DNA of 64,000 bases from Selenomonadales bacterium 4137-cl (GTDB lineage Bacteria; Bacillota; Negativicutes; Sporomusales; UBA7701), in contig JAUOZS010000001.1 in the NCBI GenBank assembly GCA_032334055.1, positions 2,206,501 to 2,270,500 on the forward strand. Reading direction: 5' to 3'. Below, piece after piece: positions 45,174 to 55,508 of this stretch. A program made the position numbers and the translations under genes. Position 1 is the first letter of the stretch, and every line of letters starts with the position of its first letter. The notes beneath the pieces are model-generated. The model was not told where the DNA came from. It saw only the letters and a program-made list of their open reading frames with translations, and made no database searches.

Positions 45174-45202
45174 CTAGGCAGTCCCCATGTAAATGTAACT
45201 CG

Positions 45203-47047
<1,845 letters not shown>

Positions 47048-47082
47048 GCTTTCTTCCTCCTTAGAATGAATCTATAAAAAAC

Positions 47083-47646
47083 TTAACTGTTGCTTACGAC
47101 TTTGACCATACTCGGGCGCAACACCTTCCCGCCCATCTCGTACCCCTTCTGCAGCTCCTCGACGATCAGGCCGTCGGCCTGGCAGGCATCCTCCACCCTC
47201 ATCACCGCTTCGTGGCAGGCCGGGTCGAACGGGTTGCCGACCGCCGCGATCGGCTTCACGCCAAGCCGCTCAATTATGCCGCCGAGCTGACGATACACCA
47301 GCTCCACCCCGGCACGGAGCTGAGCGGCGTCCTGGGTGGAAGCGGCCAGGGCCCGCTCGAAATTATCGAGGACAGGCAGCAGTTCCTTGAGCACGCCGTA
47401 CGCCACCACCTGGGACAATTCCTCCTTCTCCTGGCGGCTCCGGCGGCGGTAGTTGTCAAAATCCGCCTGCAGCCTCAGAAGCCGGTTGTTCAGTTCCTCC
47501 ATCGCGCGGTTCTTGTCATCGAGCGACTCCATAATTTCCTTCATCTCGGCGCAGTCGAAGCACACCTGCCCGTCGGCGGCGTTCCCCGCCGCATCCGCCG
47601 CGTTTTTCCGCTGTTCCGTTTGCTTGCGTTCCTCCATATTGACCAT
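47083..47646 (-). CDS. grpE: Nucleotide exchange factor GrpE
   Basis: It promotes ADP release from DnaK. The product has a polar N-terminal tail, a long coiled coil (about 35-80, LNNRLLRLQADFDNYRRRS) and a beta-domain with PIAAVGNPFDPACHEAVMRV near the C-terminus. Unusually, the tail contains CFDC just before the coiled coil. The ATG at 47646 is chosen because GAGGTGAT lies directly upstream; one three codons later is possible. It lies 48 bp downstream of the archaeal-like chaperonin gene. Confidence 0.94.
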   Translation of the reverse strand: MVNMEERKQTEQRKNAADAAGNAADGQVCFDCAEMKEIMESLDDKNRAMEELNNRLLRLQADFDNYRRRSRQEKEELSQVVAYGVLKELLPVLDNFERALAASTQDAAQLRAGVELVYRQLGGIIERLGVKPIAAVGNPFDPACHEAVMRVEDACQADGLIVEELQKGYEMGGKVLRPSMVKVVSNS

Positions 47647-47694
47647 ATCACCTCGCGTATATAAATCGACCCACACCATGACGGCAGACGCCGG

Positions 47695-49278
47695 CTAAAA
47701 ATCCGGCATGCCCGCGTCGCCCGCGACCTGTTTGGCGGCGTTGGCCCCTTCCTCTTTCTTCTTGATGATCGTATCGATGCGGAGGATAGCCACCGCCACC
47801 TCGCCGGCCGCCTTGATGGCGTGCAGCTTGACCGGCACCGGGTCGACGACCCCGCGTGCCAGCATATCGGCGATCTCGCCGCTGTCGCAGTCGACGGCGA
47901 GCGAGTCCGAGCCCTGCGCCGCCTGGGCCGCCATGACCTCCTCCACCTTCTCCAGGGGGTTGAAGCCCGCGTTCTCCACAATCTGCGAAAGCGGGCGCCT
48001 GAGCGCGCTGGCCACGCAATCCACGCCGTAAGCGGCCATCCCCTTGATATTCTCCCGCGCCTTCTCGACCTGCCGGGCCACGGCCACCTCGATCGCGCCG
48101 CCGCCGGGCACGCAGCCGCCCTTTACCGCGGCCTGTAGGCTGGAAGCGGCGTCCTTGGCGATGCGCTCCCGCTCGCCGACCACCTCTTCCGTCGCCGCGC
48201 CCACCAAAATAGTGGCCATCGGCTTGCCCCTGCCGCCGAGAATGCGGATCTGTTCCAGCTTCTCATCCTCGAAAATCTTATCGGCAAAACCCAGATACTT
48301 TTCGATCTCGGCCGGATCCTTCTTCAGCCCGGTGCGCTTGACGGGACGGGCGCCACAGTGCTCGGCCGCCCGCCGCATATCCTTGTTCGACACCCGCTGC
48401 ACCACCATGATCCCGGCGTCGGTAAGGATCTCCTCCGCCGAATCGTGCACGCCGCGGTCGACCAGCACCACCTTGACACCCAGCGCGGCAAGCTTGCGGA
48501 TGTTGGCCTTGAACTCTTCCTGAAGCTCTATGTAACGTTTGAAACCCGCCTCGGTGCCGAGCGCACCGTCCTCGATCTCCTCCGGCTCCAGCGCGTCGTC
48601 CACCAGCAGCAGTCTGGCGCCTTCGACCGCCTGCGGCATATCCTTGCTCATCCGCTCCTTGTCGACGATCACGCCCATAAACACCTCGTTATCCGCCCCT
48701 TCCTCGGCGGTAACGATATCTGACAGCTTAAAATTGGCCTCTTTGAGCTTCTCCAGGCCGATCAGCCGTGCGGCGGCCACCACCAACTCGGCGATGTCGC
48801 GGTGTTCGCGTCCGGCGATCACGGCGATGTTCGTCAGCACCGGATCATCCACCGAACCGACCTGGCGGGCGCGTTCCCTGACAGCGTCCAGGGCGACGGC
48901 GATACCGTGCCTGACGCCCTCGATAACCCTGGCCACCGGCACGCCGCGGATGACCTGGTTGACGCCCTCGGCCACCAGCCCGCCGGCCATAATCGTAGCG
49001 GTCGTCGTGCCGTCGCCCACCTCGGCCTGCTGGGCCTTGGCAATATTTATCAGCATCTTTGCGGCGGGGTGATTGACATCCATCTTATCGAGAATAGTTA
49101 CGCCGTCGTTGGTGATGATAACCTCGCCGAAACGATCCACCAGCATCGTATCAAGGCCCTTGGGGCCGATCGTGCCTTCCACCGAAGCCGTGATGGCCCG
49201 CACGGCGCTGGCGTTGGTGAGCAGCGCCGCCAGCCGTTCGTCGACCTCGGCGCCGCTGCCCGCTTGTTTCAGATTCAT
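47695..49278 (-). CDS. Group III (thermosome-like) chaperonin
   Basis: This 527-residue chaperonin belongs to the thermosome/CCT class, not to GroEL. ATP-binding motifs are GPKGLD (38-43), TNDGVTIL (56-63) and GDGTTT (88-93). The apical domain (about 200-360) contains the long helical LEPEEIEDGALG... region expected for a built-in lid, and GGGAIE precedes the C-terminal equatorial domain. Such bacterial group III proteins have been reported in a few Firmicutes such as Carboxydothermus, often close to dnaK. They fold without a GroES partner. It lies between hrcA and grpE and is likely under CIRCE control. The ATG at 49278 is preceded by AGGAGG. Confidence 0.94.
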   Translation of the reverse strand: MNLKQAGSGAEVDERLAALLTNASAVRAITASVEGTIGPKGLDTMLVDRFGEVIITNDGVTILDKMDVNHPAAKMLINIAKAQQAEVGDGTTTATIMAGGLVAEGVNQVIRGVPVARVIEGVRHGIAVALDAVRERARQVGSVDDPVLTNIAVIAGREHRDIAELVVAAARLIGLEKLKEANFKLSDIVTAEEGADNEVFMGVIVDKERMSKDMPQAVEGARLLLVDDALEPEEIEDGALGTEAGFKRYIELQEEFKANIRKLAALGVKVVLVDRGVHDSAEEILTDAGIMVVQRVSNKDMRRAAEHCGARPVKRTGLKKDPAEIEKYLGFADKIFEDEKLEQIRILGGRGKPMATILVGAATEEVVGERERIAKDAASSLQAAVKGGCVPGGGAIEVAVARQVEKARENIKGMAAYGVDCVASALRRPLSQIVENAGFNPLEKVEEVMAAQAAQGSDSLAVDCDSGEIADMLARGVVDPVPVKLHAIKAAGEVAVAILRIDTIIKKKEEGANAAKQVAGDAGMPDF

Positions 49279-49333
49279 ACGATTCCTCCTGCTATATACA
49301 TATATTCTTAGCTGTTGCCGCATTATGTATGAC

Positions 49334-49382
49334 TGCCGCCGCGACCGGGCAGACCCAGGTGGGACTGCCCGGTCGCCGGCGG
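49334..49382 (-). other. Strong intercistronic stem-loop after hrcA
   Basis: CGCCGGCGACCGGGCAG pairs with CTGCCCGGTCGCGGCG around a 12-base loop. There is no U-run, so this is a likely mRNA processing or stability element rather than a terminator. It starts immediately after the hrcA stop codon. Confidence 0.65.
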
Positions 49383-50414
49383 TCAGTAAACCTTGAACTT
49401 CTTCAGCGTCTCGCCGAGGTGGCGGTGCATAAACTCCAGCACGGCCATGGTCTTCCCGTATTCCATGCGGGTGGGACCGAGCACGGCCAGCGTGCCGATC
49501 ACCTGGCCCTCGATGCGGTAGGTGGCCTGCACCATGCTGCAGTTCTGGATGCCGCTGTACTTGTTCTCCTGGCCGATGGTCACGACGACGCCCTCCCCGT
49601 CCTGCATATGGAGGATATCGGCCAGCAGCTTTTCCTCCTCCAGCATGGAAAGCAGGCCGCGGATCTTCTCCACATCGCGGAACTCCGGCTGAGCCAGAAG
49701 CTGAGTCGTACCGCCAAGGTAGACCTTCTCGTTCCGCTCGACGGCCAGCGCCTGGCGGAGGATCGCCAGCGCCGTCTCGAACAGCGCCGGATTTTTTAAA
49801 ATATCGTTCCTGATCTCCCTGAGCAGCGACTGCTTTATCTGGTCGAAGCTCAGGCCCGCCAGCCGCTCGTTGATGCTGGCCGCGATCTGCTGGAGATCGG
49901 GGAAGGAAGTGCCCTCGGGAATGTCGATGACCTTGTTCTCCACGAAACCGGCGTCAGTCACCACCACCACGATCGCCCGCCGCTCGTCCAGCGGCAGGAA
50001 CTGGAGGTACTTGAACAGCGCCTGGGAAAACTGCGGCGCGGTAACCAGCGAAACGCTGCGGGTCATGCGGGAAATGATCTTGGCCGTCTCCTGGAAAACC
50101 TCCTCGATGCTGCGCACCCGCGACTCGTACCAGTTGGTGATCAGGCCCACATCATGCTCCGATATTTTCGGCTGCTCCAGCAGACAGTCGACATAGAAAC
50201 GGTAACCGCGCGGCGACGGGATGCGGCCCGCCGAAGTGTGCGGCTGCTCCAGGAAGCCCAATACCTCGAGATCGGACATCTCGTTGCGGATCGTCGCCGG
50301 ACTGAGGCCGAGCGAGTACTTGCGGGCAAGCGTCCGCGACCCGACCGGCTCTGCGGTGCTGACATAATCGTCTACAATGGTCTGGAGAATCTTGCGTTTG
50401 CGTTCGTCAAGCAT
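49383..50414 (-). CDS. hrcA: Heat-inducible transcription repressor HrcA
   Basis: It binds CIRCE operators and represses class I heat-shock genes. The N-terminal winged helix (about 1-75, DERKRKILQTIVDDYVSTAEPVG) precedes a GAF-like domain and dimerisation region with TRMEYGKTMAVLEF near the end. The length of 343 is typical. It is first in the operon and regulates itself through the operator upstream. Confidence 0.96.
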   Translation of the reverse strand: MLDERKRKILQTIVDDYVSTAEPVGSRTLARKYSLGLSPATIRNEMSDLEVLGFLEQPHTSAGRIPSPRGYRFYVDCLLEQPKISEHDVGLITNWYESRVRSIEEVFQETAKIISRMTRSVSLVTAPQFSQALFKYLQFLPLDERRAIVVVVTDAGFVENKVIDIPEGTSFPDLQQIAASINERLAGLSFDQIKQSLLREIRNDILKNPALFETALAILRQALAVERNEKVYLGGTTQLLAQPEFRDVEKIRGLLSMLEEEKLLADILHMQDGEGVVVTIGQENKYSGIQNCSMVQATYRIEGQVIGTLAVLGPTRMEYGKTMAVLEFMHRHLGETLKKFKVY

Positions 50415-50463
50415 CGGCCACCCCTCCCTCGTGCCGTAAAAAAACGATCTTTCCCGGTCATTG

Positions 50464-50490
50464 TTAGCACTCCTCTTGATAGAGTGCTAA
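50464..50490 (-). promoter_or_regulatory. CIRCE operator
   Basis: The perfect consensus TTAGCACTC-N9-GAGTGCTAA lies between the promoter and hrcA. HrcA binding here should repress the whole hrcA-chaperonin-grpE-dnaK run. Confidence 0.98.
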
Positions 50491-50501
50491 CACCTACTAA
50501 A

Positions 50502-50530
50502 AAAATACCATTCCCGCCCGTCAATGTCAA
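50502..50530 (-). promoter_or_regulatory. Promoter of the hrcA operon
   Basis: TTGACA (50525-50530) and TATTTT (50502-50507) are 17 bp apart. The CIRCE begins 11 bp downstream of the -10, so it overlaps the transcription start. Confidence 0.83.
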
Positions 50531-50575
50531 GATTATTAGCGCTCTTTCCCGCCCCGCGGGGCAACTTTTCGCAGC

Positions 50576-51712
50576 TTAATCGGGGAGAAAGGCGGCGAAC
50601 ACTATATTGCCGAACTTCTGGCCCTTTTCCGTGAGGCGGAGGCTACCCTCCCCGGCCGTCACCAACCCCTGCCGCGCCAGCTTGTCCGCCGCCGCGCCGT
50701 AAAGCCGCGGAAACTCGCGGCCGAAGCGGGCCGCGAAATCTTCGTAGGAAACGCCGGCCGCCGTCCGCAGAGCCAGAAAGGCGTATTCCGCCATCGCCAC
50801 CGCCGCCTCCGGCCGCTCGCGGCTGGCCAGCGGCGACTCGCCGGCCAGCGCCCTGGCGATATACTCTTGCACATCGGCGGTATTCGCCAGCCGCTCCCCC
50901 TGCCAGAAGGAATGGGCGGCCGCCCCCACGCCGATATACGGCTCATAGCGCCAGTACCTGAGATTATGGCGGCACTCCGCCCCCGGCCGGGCGTAGTTCG
51001 AAATCTCGTAGCGGGCGAAGCCCCGCGCCGGCAGAAAGCTCGCCGCCAGGTCGTACATCGCCTCATCCTCCGCCTCGTCAGGTAGCACCAGGCGCCCTTC
51101 CGCCGCCAGACGGGCGAACGGCGTCCCCTCCTCCACCTTCAGGCCGTAAACCGAAACATGCTCCACCGGCAAAGCCGCCGCCTGCTCCAACCCGGCGCGG
51201 AACCCCGCCGCCGTTTGCCCCGGCAGGCCGTACATCAGGTCGATGCTTATCCTCCCAAAACCGGCCTTTCTGACCGCCGCCACCGCCTCCGCCGCCTGGG
51301 CGGCGGTATGGATGCGCCCGGCCGCCGCCAGCACGCCATCGTCGAACGCCTGCACGCCCAGGCTGACCCGGTTGGCGCCGTTCGCCCGCAGTACGGCCAG
51401 CTTGTCGCCATCCAGCGTGCCGGGGTTTGCCTCGAAAGTGAACTCGGCGCCGGCGGCCACCGCGACGTTCGCCCGCAGGCAGCGGCCGAGCTCCTCCAGG
51501 CACCCGGCCGGCAGCACCGTCGGCGTGCCGCCGCCGATATACACCGTATCGACCGTACAAACCGACAAAAGGCCGCCCTTGCCGGCGATCTCCCGGCACA
51601 AGGCGGCTGTATAAGCTGCGTAAAGGTCCTCTCTTCCGGCAACGGAAGGAAAGTCGCAGTACAGGCATTTCTGTTGGCAAAACGGGATATGGATGTAAAG
51701 ACCGATGCTCAT
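50576..51712 (-). CDS. hemW: Radical-SAM heme chaperone HemW
   Basis: The 378-residue protein begins SIGLYIHIPFCQQKCLYCDF, with the CxxxCxxC Fe-S cluster ligands of radical-SAM enzymes (about 11-18) and VYIGGGTPTVL (about 56) for cofactor binding. Members of this branch were called anaerobic coproporphyrinogen oxidase-like, but HemW binds heme and is thought to insert it. It is 21 bp downstream of lepA, a conserved pair. Confidence 0.94.
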   Translation of the reverse strand: MSIGLYIHIPFCQQKCLYCDFPSVAGREDLYAAYTAALCREIAGKGGLLSVCTVDTVYIGGGTPTVLPAGCLEELGRCLRANVAVAAGAEFTFEANPGTLDGDKLAVLRANGANRVSLGVQAFDDGVLAAAGRIHTAAQAAEAVAAVRKAGFGRISIDLMYGLPGQTAAGFRAGLEQAAALPVEHVSVYGLKVEEGTPFARLAAEGRLVLPDEAEDEAMYDLAASFLPARGFARYEISNYARPGAECRHNLRYWRYEPYIGVGAAAHSFWQGERLANTADVQEYIARALAGESPLASRERPEAAVAMAEYAFLALRTAAGVSYEDFAARFGREFPRLYGAAADKLARQGLVTAGEGSLRLTEKGQKFGNIVFAAFLPD

Positions 51713-51733
51713 TTGCCGACTCTCCCCGAGGCT

Positions 51734-53530
51734 TTAATCCATCTTCAAAACGGCCATGAACGCCTCCTGCGGCAGCTCCACGCTCCCCACCTGCTTCATG
51801 CGCTTCTTGCCTTCCTTCTGCTTTTCCAGCAGCTTGCGCTTACGGGTGATGTCGCCGCCGTAGCACTTGGCCAGCACATCCTTGCGCATCGCCCGCACCG
51901 TTTCCCGGGCAATAACCTTATTGCCGATTGCGGCCTGAATGGGGATTTCGAACATCTGGCGGGGGATGATGCCGCGCAGCTTCTCCACAAGCTGACGGCC
52001 GCGCTGGGTCGACCGGTCGCGGTGGACGATGGCGCTCAGCGCGTCGACGACCTCGCCGTTGAGCATGATATCCAGCTTCACCAGACTCGACTCCTTATAG
52101 CCGACAAGCTCGTAATCGAGCGACGCATAACCGCGGGTCGACGACTTCAGGCGGTCGAAATAGTCATAAATAATCTCGCTGAGCGGCAGCTCGTAAGTTA
52201 TCATTACCCTGGTGGGGTCCAGATACTTCATATCCTTGTAATCGCCGCGCTTCTCCTGGGAAAGCTCCATCACGCTGCCGACAAAATCGTTGGGCACGAT
52301 GATCGTCGCCTTCACATACGGCTCCTCGATATGGTCGATCTCCTGCGGCACCGGCATCTTCGAGGGATTCTCGATCTCGAACACCTCGCCGTCCGTCTTG
52401 AAGACCTTGTAAATGACGTTGGGCGCGGTGGTTATCAGCGCCAGATTGTATTCCCGCTCCAGCCGCTCCTTGACAATGTCCATATGCAGCAGTCCCAGAA
52501 AACCGCAGCGGAAACCGAAGCCTAAAGCCACCGACGTCTCCGGCTCGAACACCAGGGAAGCGTCGTTGAGCTGTAGCTTCTCCAACGCGTCGCGCAGATT
52601 ATCGTAATCCGACGTCTCCACCGGGTACAGGCCGCAGTACACCATCGGCGTCACCTTGCGGTAGCCCGGCAGCGGCGCGGCAGCTGGCCTGGCGGCATCG
52701 GTCACGGTGTCGCCCACCCGCGTATCCTTCACATTCTTGATGCTGGCGGCCAGGAAGCCGACATGCCCGGGCTCGAGAGAATCAACCTTGGCCGGGTAAG
52801 GACGGAAGATGCCAACCTCATCGACCTCGAAAGCTTTATCGGTGGCCATCATCTTAATCTTCATGCCGGGGACGATGCGCCCCTCCATCACCCGTACATA
52901 AACAATAACTCCCTTGTACGAGTCGAAGCGCGAATCGAAAATCAGCGCCTTAAGCGTCGCTCCCGCATCGCCGGCGGGCGGCGGCACCTTATTGACGATC
53001 GCCTCGAGGACATCCGCGATACCCGCGCCCGTCTTGGCGCTGACCAGCACGGCGTCCGACGCGTCGAGGCCGATGACCTCCTCAATCTCGTGCTTCACCT
53101 TGTCGGGATCGGCGCTCGGCAGATCGATCTTGTTGATTACCGGGATTATCTCCAGGTCATGCTCAAGAGCCAGATAAACGTTGGCCAGCGTCTGCGCCTC
53201 AATGCCCTGGGCGGCGTCGACGACCAGCAGCGCCCCCTCGCAGGCCGCGAGGCTGCGGGACACCTCGTACGTAAAATCGACGTGCCCGGGGGTGTCGATG
53301 AGGTTAAGCATATACTTTTCGCCATCACGGGCGGTGTACTCCAGCCTCACCGCCTGCGCCTTGATGGTGATGCCGCGCTCGCGCTCCAACTCCATCTGGT
53401 CCAGCACCTGGTCGGACATCTCGCGGGCGGATAGCGTCCCCGTAAACTCCAGCAAACGGTCGGCGAGAGTCGACTTGCCATGGTCGATATGGGCGATGAT
53501 GCAGAAATTGCGGATATGGGCCGTGGCCAT
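51734..53530 (-). CDS. lepA: Elongation factor 4 (back-translocase)
   Basis: This translational GTPase has 598 residues. G domain motifs are HIDHGKSTL (about 15-23), [18 protein letters not shown] (about 79-96) and NKIDLPSAD (about 133-141). The C-terminus has the LepA-specific domain. It moves stalled ribosomes back by one codon. It is followed by hemW. Its upstream region holds a minimal palindromic repeat. Confidence 0.97.
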   Translation of the reverse strand: MATAHIRNFCIIAHIDHGKSTLADRLLEFTGTLSAREMSDQVLDQMELERERGITIKAQAVRLEYTARDGEKYMLNLIDTPGHVDFTYEVSRSLAACEGALLVVDAAQGIEAQTLANVYLALEHDLEIIPVINKIDLPSADPDKVKHEIEEVIGLDASDAVLVSAKTGAGIADVLEAIVNKVPPPAGDAGATLKALIFDSRFDSYKGVIVYVRVMEGRIVPGMKIKMMATDKAFEVDEVGIFRPYPAKVDSLEPGHVGFLAASIKNVKDTRVGDTVTDAARPAAAPLPGYRKVTPMVYCGLYPVETSDYDNLRDALEKLQLNDASLVFEPETSVALGFGFRCGFLGLLHMDIVKERLEREYNLALITTAPNVIYKVFKTDGEVFEIENPSKMPVPQEIDHIEEPYVKATIIVPNDFVGSVMELSQEKRGDYKDMKYLDPTRVMITYELPLSEIIYDYFDRLKSSTRGYASLDYELVGYKESSLVKLDIMLNGEVVDALSAIVHRDRSTQRGRQLVEKLRGIIPRQMFEIPIQAAIGNKVIARETVRAMRKDVLAKCYGGDITRKRKLLEKQKEGKKRMKQVGSVELPQEAFMAVLKMD

Positions 53531-53567
53531 GAAGCGTTCTACCTTTCTGATGATCGCATTATTCCCG

Positions 53568-53616
53568 GCCGTTGATAAAGCCCCAGATGCGGTGCAGTTG
53601 GGGCTTTATCAACGGC
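53568..53616. repeat. Dispersed palindromic repeat, perfect minimal copy (R5)
   Basis: GCCGTTGATAAAGCCCC and its exact 17-bp complement enclose only 15 bases (AGATGCGGTGCAGTT). It lies between the 149-residue hypothetical and lepA. Confidence 0.85.
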
Positions 53617-53662
53617 TGATATATAATTATAGCATCTGCCCATTTGCCCCGCAAGCCACCCC

Positions 53663-54112
53663 CTATCGCTTAACGGCATCCATAAGCTCGCGCACGAGCG
53701 GCCGCAGTTCCCCCCAATAGCCGGCCAGTTCCCGCTTCGTCCTTACGGCCGCGGCCACGAACTGCCCGCGCCAGACCACCAACCAGTAAACGGCGCGGTC
53801 GAGCTCCACCCGGACAACCGTCGGCACCGTCAGCCTCCGTCCGGCTACCTCAAGAGAGAGAGAATCGCCGTTGGCGCTTATCGACCCCACCGGATAAACC
53901 GCCCTTACCCCCCAGCTCTGGCCCAAAACGTACGCCCGGTAGTAGCCGGATGCCTCCCGGCGGACATTAAGCGCCTGGCCGAACTCGTGCCTGGCCGTCA
54001 GGCGATTGAGCTGGTTGTCCGCCACAACCACGCCGGCGGCGATGGCGAAAACGAGAATAAGTATGCCGCGGCTTATCGTTCGCGCATCCGCCGCCGACAG
54101 TCCGAGAAGCAT
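53663..54112 (-). CDS. Hypothetical membrane-anchored protein, 149 residues
   Basis: The N-terminal hydrophobic helix (about 14-31, GILILVFAIAAGVVVAD) is followed by a soluble, mostly beta-strand domain with VRAVYPVGSISANGDSLSL and VRVELDRAVYWLVVWRGQF. The end is a charged helix. No family is recognised. AGGAGG precedes the ATG. It is between spoIIP and lepA in the minus-strand run, probably cotranscribed with one of them. Confidence 0.72.
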   Translation of the reverse strand: MLLGLSAADARTISRGILILVFAIAAGVVVADNQLNRLTARHEFGQALNVRREASGYYRAYVLGQSWGVRAVYPVGSISANGDSLSLEVAGRRLTVPTVVRVELDRAVYWLVVWRGQFVAAAVRTKRELAGYWGELRPLVRELMDAVKR

Positions 54113-54165
54113 GAAGACACCTCCTGCCTGTATTATCCAGCCAGGTTCGTATCCTTATACATAGA

Positions 54166-54240
54166 GACCGTTGATAAAGCCCCATCTGCGTTGTTGCGGC
54201 TTCGCGTCCGCCATCCCCAACGTCCGTCCGGTGTTTCCGG
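54166..54240. repeat. Half copy of the dispersed palindromic repeat (R6)
   Basis: ACCGTTGATAAAGCCCCAT then CTGCGTTGTTGCGGC matches the left arm of R3. The right arm is absent; the spoIIP 3' end follows directly. Confidence 0.65.
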
Positions 54241-54248
54241 TGCCGCCC

Positions 54249-55295
54249 TTACGACTCAGACAAAATCTCCGCCACCACATCGCCCAACAGCTCGATGCTG
54301 CGGATCGCCTCCTCCTTGCTGCTCTCCTGGCTGCCCACCTCAATAAGCAGCGCCCGCGGATGCAGATGCTGATTATAGCGCCAATCCACCAGCTGGATGC
54401 CGCGGGACAGACCGGGGAAATGCTGGTTCAGCCTGGCGTCGATCAGCTTGGCGAACGCATGATTCTGCTGCCAGTGCGGCTGCACCAGGTCCTGCTGTCC
54501 CATGCCCACCACCAGCGCGATACGGGCCATCGCCACACCGTTGACGGTCACCGTCACATTATCCCGCTTTTCGGCGTCGCGGTGGATGTCGAACACCATC
54601 TGGATAGACGGGTAATCGGCCAGCATCTTCCGCACCGTTTTCTCCGAAGGACCGTAAGCCTTCATGAAGCTCGGAAAATCGTGGATATTCCTGCTGTGTA
54701 CCGCCGCGATGCCATGCTGAGCCAACCGCTTTTGCAGGGCCGCGCCGACCTCGACGATCTCGCCCCGCTGACCGCCCGGCTTGTGGGACGCCCCGCAAGA
54801 CGGAACGAAAGACTCGGCGGTATGGGTGTGATAAATGCCCACCAGCGGTTTGCCGTCCGGGGTGACCCCCTTGAATTCGAACTTGGGAAAATTGGGCAAG
54901 GTAATGGCGCTTACGGCCGGCGTTCCGGGTTTGAAAAGACCCATCAAGGGTATCTCCGCCCGCAGCAGCGACCGCATATCCTTGATATCGACCCCGGTAA
55001 CGAACAGAATCACCTTGCGGATGAACGACTGCACGGTAACCACCGGCCTCACCTTGACCGGCGAAACGCCGTCACCCGCGCCGAAACCGGGGATGCCGGA
55101 CGACAGGATGTCCCGCCACGGCACGAGGAAGCCGGGCACTTTGCCCCCCTGCCCGGAATCGCCGCCATCCGTCGCCCCCTGAGCGAACACGATGCAGTAA
55201 ACACCCGAAAACATGGCGGCGATTACGACCGCCGCCGCGGCGATCAGCCACAATTTCCTCTTCTCGCGTTGCTTGCGTTCCCGTCTAGTTACCAT
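54249..55295 (-). CDS. spoIIP: Stage II sporulation protein P (peptidoglycan hydrolase)
   Basis: This 348-residue protein has a membrane anchor (about 15-35, LWLIAAAAVVIAAMF). The amidase region carries VGIYHTHTAESFVPS (about 190-204) and FDIHRDAEKRDNV (about 262-274), with metal-binding His/Glu. In engulfment SpoIIP cuts septal peptidoglycan together with SpoIID. The ATG 55295 follows GGAGG. It lies beside gpr, as in Bacillus. Confidence 0.93.
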   Translation of the reverse strand: MVTRRERKQREKRKLWLIAAAAVVIAAMFSGVYCIVFAQGATDGGDSGQGGKVPGFLVPWRDILSSGIPGFGAGDGVSPVKVRPVVTVQSFIRKVILFVTGVDIKDMRSLLRAEIPLMGLFKPGTPAVSAITLPNFPKFEFKGVTPDGKPLVGIYHTHTAESFVPSCGASHKPGGQRGEIVEVGAALQKRLAQHGIAAVHSRNIHDFPSFMKAYGPSEKTVRKMLADYPSIQMVFDIHRDAEKRDNVTVTVNGVAMARIALVVGMGQQDLVQPHWQQNHAFAKLIDARLNQHFPGLSRGIQLVDWRYNQHLHPRALLIEVGSQESSKEEAIRSIELLGDVVAEILSES

Positions 55296-55364
55296 CGCCG
55301 CCTCCAGCATGTACAAATGGTATTGTTTACATACCATGTATATGCTTGGGCTTGCGGCCTTTAT

Positions 55365-55489
55365 GCCAGGGAAGCCGGCCTAAAAGTCCAGCTGCTGTGT
55401 CGCCCCTTGCAGCGCTTGCATGCGTGTTCGGAGCACGCGGCGCGCTTGTCGGAGCGCCTTGCATCCGGGCCTTTACGCCGGCTTCCGGC
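55365..55489. repeat. Dispersed palindromic repeat, full but diverged copy (R7)
   Basis: Outer arms GGAAGCCGGCCTAAAAGTCC and GGGCCTTTACGCCGGCTTCC pair. Internal sequence has GCGCTTGCATGCGTG-like text resembling the R3 loop. It lies between gpr and spoIIP. Confidence 0.72.
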
Positions 55490-55508
55490 AGTCCGGATTC
55501 TTTTGCGG

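Larger units (their letters stand above)
43264..45185. repeat. Dispersed palindromic repeat (R4), split by an insertion sequence
   Basis: The left portion is 43264-43381 and the final arm is 45178-45185. Rejoining gives arms GGGACTGTCTAGAAAG and its near-complement CTTTCTAGGCAGTCCC. An inner perfect stem GGATGCGC / GCGCATCC and a loop with ACGTACG-like sequence resemble R3 in layout but not in stem sequence. The insertion sequence is inside the CTAG of the right arm. Confidence 0.82.
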
